From an uncultured Clostridia bacterium (GTDB lineage Bacteria > Bacillota > Clostridia > Lachnospirales > CAG-274), in the NCBI GenBank assembly GCA_947589405.1, contig CANQBT010000067.1:1-11381 (forward strand): 11,381 nt of DNA, in the 5' to 3' direction. The notes under the pieces are model-generated. The model saw nothing but the letters and a program-made list of their open reading frames with translations, was not told the origin of the DNA and did no database searches. This document shows, piece by piece, positions 7,428 through 11,381 of this stretch. Within the stretch, counting starts at the first letter, position 1; each line of letters begins with the position of its first letter. Made by a program: the position numbers and the translations under genes.

Positions 7428-7446
7428 GTCCGCATAATGCAGACTT
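7426..7446 (-). terminator. Short hairpin at the end of gerC, possible weak terminator
   Basis: On the - strand AAGTCTGC (7439-7446), loop ATTAT and GCGGACTT (7426-7433) form an 8-bp stem with one G-U pair. The gerC stop codon (7445-7447) lies at its base. What follows is TTTACATAGATTTTACA, which is not a real U-tract because the Pho box takes its place. Termination is therefore probably partial, or used only as a boundary between the ger and pho operons. Confidence 0.45.
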
Positions 7447-7999
7447 ATATAAAAAGTATCTTTTCCTTGCTCAGAACAGCCTGAGGTATATTTATATTAC
7501 GGTTGTAATTATAGCTGTCTATAAGTGTATCTATATCTGTTTTATCCTTATCTTCAAAATATTTGTATATATAGGCGGCTGAGATCATGTCATCGGATCT
7601 GGTGACAAGTATCTCTTTTACATTATCTCCTCTTACGACCACAACATCTCTTCCTATTTCCACATCATTTCTTATATAATCGATAAGTGATGGATATTTG
7701 GTAAAGTTATTATCGATTATAAGGGCTTTTGTATGACCCAGATACAGATCCCCTGCTGTCTTTTTGTTCATATCCGCAAAAGCCGCTTCCATATCCTTTC
7801 CTTTGCCGTCATACAATATTTCTTCCGTTCCCGTATCCTCTCCTTTATTGCTGAGCTTTGCCACACTTGTGTATAACACAATGTCATTTTCCTGCTCCTC
7901 TACGGCAACCGCCATTACAAAATCTCTGTTTTCAAGGTTCTTTCCGCCATTGCAGCCTGTAAGAGCAAGCATACATATGATCAGAATGATTTTTTTCAT
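7445..7999 (-). CDS. gerC: Short Ger(x)C-family spore germination lipoprotein, N-terminal domain only
   Basis: GerC subunits are lipoproteins on the outer face of the spore inner membrane and belong to the GerA/GerB/GerC germinant receptor. The start is ATG at 7999 behind AAGGAG, overlapping the gerB stop as ATGA. The signal peptide MKKIILIICMLALTG ends in lipobox LTGC with Cys16. Family segments are NRDFVMAVAVE (24-34), GHTKALIIDNNFTKYPSLID (88-107) and DVVVVRGDNVKEILV (118-132). The product has only 184 residues, whereas family members are usually about 350-400 residues with a second, C-terminal domain that is absent here. The frame ends cleanly at TAA within a hairpin, and the space before phoB holds only regulatory DNA, so no displaced second half is present. 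It may be a naturally minimal GerC or a degraded one; the open frame and RBS favour a functional gene. Confidence 0.85.
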   Translation of the reverse strand: MKKIILIICMLALTGCNGGKNLENRDFVMAVAVEEQENDIVLYTSVAKLSNKGEDTGTEEILYDGKGKDMEAAFADMNKKTAGDLYLGHTKALIIDNNFTKYPSLIDYIRNDVEIGRDVVVVRGDNVKEILVTRSDDMISAAYIYKYFEDKDKTDIDTLIDSYNYNRNINIPQAVLSKEKILFI

Positions 8000-8973
8000 T
8001 TTACATCTCTCCTTACATATATAAGCGGCAGTATAAGAGCCGTCAGTATTCCGCCGACAATTTGAAGAAAGCAATAGTTTTTCATAGCGGCGCTTGGACT
8101 TATATGAATATATGAAAATACAAATACAACTGCCATAATAATTAATGTCACATATTTTTTATCTGTAAATATTTTCTTTGAAAGTATATCTGTTGAATAA
8201 AAATAGACAAAGAGCGTAATAAAACAGCTTATCATCCACAGCGATATAAATATCCCCTCCTGCCTTTTAATGACAAAGCCAGGCAGATCAGCAGCATACA
8301 TAAGTTCAAAAAAGGGATACATGGTATTTTCAACACCTTTGGTGCCAAGCTTGCCTATTATTACAAAGGATATAAATATAAAAAGAACAAAGGCAGTCAA
8401 TACCGAACGGAAAAGAGCCGTTCTTTCACCTGACATTTTATTCTTAATCAGTATTATGATCTCTCCGCTGTTTATGACAAAACCGTATATAAGAGCAGAA
8501 AGCCCTTCTCTTCCTATATGAGGATATAAATTTTCTATTTTTATATCAGGTACAGACATAACATAAATATACAGAGTAAAAGCTGTCACAAACCAAAACA
8601 TCAGTCGGCTTATCCTGCCTACGGGTTCTATGCCTTTATATCCGCAGTATCCGCATAAAAGCGTTATGATCAGAATGATCTTATATAGAGCCATATCACG
8701 CAGCATTACAAAGTGTATGGCATCAGCCAATATTTTTGTGAGCAAAACTATTACAATAATATTTTTAATGAAATATATTACCTGCCACAGCTTGTTTTCA
8801 TATATATCTATATCGGAAAATATTGCTACCGTCATAAGGAACACGCTTAAAAGGCTGGCGCATACAACAGAAACGGCAGAGGTGCATACTTTGGGCAAAA
8901 GAAGTATTTCAAATCCCAGCACAGATAAAATAACGATACTGTTTATTTCTTTACCTGATAACTTATTGTTCAA
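7996..8973 (-). CDS. gerB: GerB-family spore germination permease (GerAB/APC superfamily)
   Basis: GerB-type proteins are multi-helix members of the amino acid/polyamine/organocation superfamily and form the germinant-binding transmembrane subunit of the receptor. The product has about ten hydrophobic segments (near residues 12-28, 33-52, 64-88, 98-112, 124-142, 157-176, 190-208, 240-260, 275-292 and 300-320). The family pattern GYKGIEPVGRISRL is at 111-124 and KRQEGIFISLWMISCF at 236-251. The start is ambiguous. The frame opens at GTG 8994, which has no RBS, but TTG at 8973 lies 10 nt after GGAG and yields a family-like N-terminus (NNKLSGKEINSIV), so 325 residues are preferred. It overlaps the end of gerA by 11 bp and the start of gerC by 3 bp. 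It is slightly shorter than the usual 360 residues, with a compressed first-helix region. Confidence 0.88.
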   Translation of the reverse strand: MNNKLSGKEINSIVILSVLGFEILLLPKVCTSAVSVVCASLLSVFLMTVAIFSDIDIYENKLWQVIYFIKNIIVIVLLTKILADAIHFVMLRDMALYKIILIITLLCGYCGYKGIEPVGRISRLMFWFVTAFTLYIYVMSVPDIKIENLYPHIGREGLSALIYGFVINSGEIIILIKNKMSGERTALFRSVLTAFVLFIFISFVIIGKLGTKGVENTMYPFFELMYAADLPGFVIKRQEGIFISLWMISCFITLFVYFYSTDILSKKIFTDKKYVTLIIMAVVFVFSYIHISPSAAMKNYCFLQIVGGILTALILPLIYVRRDVK

Positions 8974-10438
8974 TATTTTCACGCTCCAATTCACTATAAA
9001 AATGTCTGCCCTTTCTGTTTTTCAGAGGAAATCTGAATACCGTATCCTTTAATATTGTTTTTTTATTCCTGTTTGTTCCGCTGAAAGGCGCTATATATGA
9101 TACTCCGAAGCTTTCAAGTGATGCTATATGCACAAGTACAAGAAGAAGTCCTGCCACATATCCCAAAAGTCCTGCCGCAGCAGATGTAAATATTATAAAA
9201 TATTTGATAAGTCTGTATGCAGATACAAGAGCTATATTGGGTATGGCAAAGCTGCATATTCCCGTAAGGGCTATAATAATAACCGCTATGGGACTTACCA
9301 AGCCTGCATCTACAGCAGCCTGTCCTATAATGATACCGCCTACTATGCCTAATGTAGAGCCTATTGACGCAGGGATCCTTGTACCTGCTTCACGCAGCGC
9401 TTCAAAAATAAGCTCCATTACAATTATTTCAACTACTGTAGATATTGGCACCGTCTGTCTTGCTCCCGCAAGCCTTAGGGCAAGCTCGGTCGGTATCATA
9501 GAGGGGTGATACAAGGCTACTGCTATATATAAGCCCGGAAGGGAAAAAGCGGCAAAGCCTGCCAGATACCTTATTATCCTTATAAATGACATTATTTCCC
9601 ATCTTTGATAATAGTCCTCCGAAGCCTGATAAAAGCTTGCCAGTACAGCAGGAAGCAGTATCACAAAGGGACTTGTGTCAACTACTATGACTATCCTTCC
9701 TTCCATAAGCTCAGCCGCAGCCTTATCGGGTCTTTCGGTAAGCTGTATCTGAGGAAAGGGCGAAAGCTTGTTTTCCTCCAAGAGCTGTTCCAGATAACCG
9801 CTGTCGTATACCATATCTGTTTTAATATTTTCAAGCTTCTTTTTTATTTTATTGACAAGCTTGCTGTCGGCAATGCCTTCCATATACATAAGAGCTATAT
9901 CGGTACGGCTTACATTTCCTGCCTTTGACTGTACGCATTTAAGCCTTGTATCTCTTATCCTTCTCCTTATAAGCACCGTATTTATTCTTATGGATTCGGC
10001 AAAGGCCTCCTGAGGTCCCTGTACGGCTATTTCCGTTTCAGGCTTGTCCACACCTCTTTTGGGGAAACTCTTTGTGGATATTACAAGTATTTCCTCAAGT
10101 CCGTCTAATAGCATAAGGGTATTGCCGCACATTACCTCAAGTATGGCTTCATCTATGTCTGTTGCGCTTTTAATATCGGCTGTGGTCACGGCACCGTTTA
10201 TATAGGCGCTGTATTTATTGGAATTTTCTCCCTTAGGCGGAGTTAATCTTATATTTATAATAAGATTTTTAATTATCTCCTCCTCAATGAGATTTCTGTT
10301 TACCATATCGTCAATATATGTTATATATACTGCCTGATCACGGTTTTCACCTATATAGAATTTTCTCTTTACAATATCGCCCCAGTCCTTGAAGCTATCC
10401 TCAATATACCTGATCCTGTTTTCTATATTTCCGGACAT
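8963..10438 (-). CDS. gerA: GerA-family spore germination protein (germinant receptor A subunit)
   Basis: GerA-type subunits sit in the spore inner membrane as part of the receptor that triggers germination on sensing nutrients. The 491-residue product has the expected soluble N-terminal half (1-240) followed by a membrane half. Diagnostic motifs are VQGPQEAFAESIRIN at 139-153, LIRRRIRD at 156-163, PFPQIQLTERPDKAAAELM around 227-245, GRIVIVVDTSPFVILLPA at 247-264, HPSMIPTELALRLAGAR at 311-327 and EALREAGTRIPASIGSTLGI at 346-365. The C-terminal tail is basic. SpoVAF belongs to the same family, but neighbouring gerB and gerC support a true receptor operon. The start ATG at 10438 is preceded by AGAGGTGA at 7 nt. 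That RBS lies inside the terminator hairpin of uppP, which is unusual. All coding motifs look intact. Confidence 0.94.
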   Translation of the reverse strand: MSGNIENRIRYIEDSFKDWGDIVKRKFYIGENRDQAVYITYIDDMVNRNLIEEEIIKNLIINIRLTPPKGENSNKYSAYINGAVTTADIKSATDIDEAILEVMCGNTLMLLDGLEEILVISTKSFPKRGVDKPETEIAVQGPQEAFAESIRINTVLIRRRIRDTRLKCVQSKAGNVSRTDIALMYMEGIADSKLVNKIKKKLENIKTDMVYDSGYLEQLLEENKLSPFPQIQLTERPDKAAAELMEGRIVIVVDTSPFVILLPAVLASFYQASEDYYQRWEIMSFIRIIRYLAGFAAFSLPGLYIAVALYHPSMIPTELALRLAGARQTVPISTVVEIIVMELIFEALREAGTRIPASIGSTLGIVGGIIIGQAAVDAGLVSPIAVIIIALTGICSFAIPNIALVSAYRLIKYFIIFTSAAAGLLGYVAGLLLVLVHIASLESFGVSYIAPFSGTNRNKKTILKDTVFRFPLKNRKGRHFYSELERENIEQ

Positions 10439-10482
10439 AAAAAAATCACCTCTCTGTATTTTTTGACAGAGAGGTGATTTTT
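10439..10482 (-). terminator. Strong intrinsic terminator of uppP that contains the gerA RBS
   Basis: AAAAATCACCTCTCTGT (10441-10457) and its exact reverse complement (10466-10482) form a perfect 17-bp stem with an 8-nt loop. On the - strand a seven-base T-run (10439-10445) ends the hairpin and touches the gerA ATG (10436-10438). It begins 6 bp after the uppP stop. The 3' arm carries AGAGGTGA (10446-10453), the only Shine-Dalgarno sequence for gerA. The stem is also flanked by T's on the + strand and could work in both directions. Confidence 0.88.
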
Positions 10483-10487
10483 ATACA
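10457..10487 (-). promoter_or_regulatory. Candidate forespore (sigmaF/sigmaG-type) promoter of the gerA operon
   Basis: On the - strand TGTATA (10482-10487) resembles the sigmaG -35 element (consensus about TGAATA). After 18 bp comes AAAAATA (10457-10463), matching five of seven positions of CATACTA; the element also resembles the AT-rich end of sigmaF -10 sites. The -35 lies at the edge of the terminator hairpin and the -10 in its loop, so transcription would begin inside the 3' arm, just before the RBS. gerA operons are known to be sigmaG-dependent in Bacillus. In AT-rich DNA such matches arise by chance, so this stays tentative. Confidence 0.35.
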
Positions 10488-10488
10488 T

Positions 10489-11325
10489 TTATCTTATTAT
10501 GAAGTAAAGTATCACAACGACACCAAGCAATATTCTGTAATATCCGAATATTTTGAAATTATTTTTCTTTATGTAGCTCATAAGGAATTTAATTGAAAGT
10601 ACCGATACGACATAGGAAACTACCATACCTATTAAGAGCACAATAAATTCAAAAAAGCTTGGCATACCTGTTTCTGCAACAAATTTAACTACCTTGAGAA
10701 GGCTGGCGCCGAACATAACAGGTATGGCAAGGAAAAATGTAAATTCAGTCGCTACATATCTTGATGTTCCCAGAATAAGACCGCCAAGTATAGTTGCACC
10801 TGAACGAGATGTACCCGGCACAAGCATTGCAAGCACCTGGAACAGTCCTATGCCCACCGCTGTTTTTAAAGGCAGCTTATCCAGATTCCTGAATCTGGGT
10901 TTTTTATTTTTATTTATATTTTCTATTACTATAAATGCAATACCATATACGATAAGAGCTATTGACACTACAATAGCGTTATAAAAATATTTATCTATGG
11001 TATCATCGAAAAGCACACCTATTACGCCTGCAGGTATACAGGCTATTATGACCTTTATCCAAAGGGCGATCGTGTTGTTTTTTTCTTCGCTTGACTTATC
11101 TGAAGCAAAGGGATTTAGCTTGTGAAAATATATCCATACAACAGCAAGTATTGCGCCAAGCTGTATAACTACATTGAACATTTCTGAAAAATCTTCGGAA
11201 ATAAGCTCGCCTATAAGCTCGTCAATAATGATAAGATGTCCTGTGCTGCTTATGGGAAGCCATTCGGTTATACCTTCCACAATACCTAAAATTATAGCTT
11301 TAAAAATATCTAAAATTGCAGTCAT
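10489..11325 (-). CDS. uppP: Undecaprenyl-diphosphatase UppP (BacA family)
   Basis: This integral membrane phosphatase converts undecaprenyl diphosphate to undecaprenyl phosphate, recycling the lipid carrier for peptidoglycan and other wall polymers; overproduction gives bacitracin resistance in known cases. The 278 residues match the usual length. The first catalytic region GIVEGITEWLPISSTGHL (14-31) has Glu17, Glu21, Ser27 and His30. The second, VPGTSRSGATILGG (169-182), has Ser173, Arg174 and Thr178, in the same numbering as the E. coli enzyme. About eight hydrophobic segments are visible. The start ATG at 11325 is preceded by AAGGAG at good spacing. It may follow an upstream gene whose stop lies 14 bp before. 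The strong hairpin at 10439-10482 terminates it, so it is probably a separate unit from gerA. Confidence 0.97.
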   Translation of the reverse strand: MTAILDIFKAIILGIVEGITEWLPISSTGHLIIIDELIGELISEDFSEMFNVVIQLGAILAVVWIYFHKLNPFASDKSSEEKNNTIALWIKVIIACIPAGVIGVLFDDTIDKYFYNAIVVSIALIVYGIAFIVIENINKNKKPRFRNLDKLPLKTAVGIGLFQVLAMLVPGTSRSGATILGGLILGTSRYVATEFTFFLAIPVMFGASLLKVVKFVAETGMPSFFEFIVLLIGMVVSYVVSVLSIKFLMSYIKKNNFKIFGYYRILLGVVVILYFIIR

Positions 11326-11339
11326 TGTTTTTCTCCTTG

Positions 11340-11381
11340 TCAGTCCTTAATAATAATAGTCCTGTTATCGTTATCCCATTG
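11340..11381 (-). CDS. Possible last codons of a gene upstream of uppP (runs off the window)
   Basis: Reading on the - strand from the right edge, one frame gives QWDNDNRTIIIKD followed by TGA at 11340-11342. The stop directly precedes the uppP RBS, which is a typical operon junction. Only 13 codons are visible, and no family can be recognised. A non-coding leader of uppP is equally possible. Confidence 0.3.
   Translation of the reverse strand, partial: QWDNDNRTIIIKD

Noticed and set aside
7338..7447. Frameshifted second half of gerC
   Set aside because: The 107 bp before phoB are accounted for by a hairpin, a Pho box and promoter elements and are far too short for a domain of about 180 residues.
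8974..8994. GTG start for gerB at 8994
   Set aside because: No RBS at proper spacing, whereas TTG at 8973 follows GGAG by 10 nt and gives a family-like N-terminus. Not fully excluded.

Overview
The window looks like a chromosomal segment from a low-GC, endospore-forming Firmicute, most likely an anaerobic Clostridia-type gut bacterium. The evidence is AT-rich intergenic DNA, strong AGGAGG-type ribosome binding sites, a gerA-type spore germination operon, a Gram-positive style PhoB/PhoR (PhoP/PhoR) system with TTTACA-type Pho boxes, and the type of GC-rich palindromic intergenic repeat often seen in such genomes. The species cannot be named from the sequence.

Layout: the left edge carries the 3' part of ribH (lumazine synthase) on the + strand. 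A gene-free stretch of about 420 bp follows (282-703). It is packed with inverted repeats (343-611) and ends in the likely terminator of the next operon. Everything from 704 to the right edge reads on the - strand. In transcription order this is: the last codons of a possible upstream gene, uppP (undecaprenyl-diphosphatase), a three-gene spore germinant receptor operon gerA-gerB-gerC, phoB-phoR, and pstS-pstC-pstA-pstB-phoU. ribH and phoU are convergent.

How the genes work together: PhoR senses phosphate limitation and phosphorylates PhoB. PhoB should bind the 11-bp-period Pho boxes found in front of phoB (7400-7427) and pstS (4890-4906), driving its own operon and the high-affinity phosphate ABC transporter PstSCAB. 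PhoU links transporter state to PhoR. GerA/GerB/GerC form an inner-membrane germinant receptor of the spore. The GerC here consists only of signal peptide plus N-terminal domain, about half the usual length. UppP recycles the lipid carrier for wall synthesis and releases phosphate.

The most interesting signals are non-coding. At three junctions (uppP/gerA, gerC/phoB, phoR/pstS) the terminator-like hairpin of the upstream gene is physically merged with the control region of the next gene. In the most extreme case, the only ribosome binding site of gerA lies in the 3' arm of a perfect 17-bp terminator hairpin, and the U-tract abuts the ATG. A forespore-sigma-like promoter can be drawn with its -10 element in the hairpin loop, which would give a gerA mRNA lacking the occluding arm. 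No clearly unknown protein system was found; the coding genes belong to recognised families.
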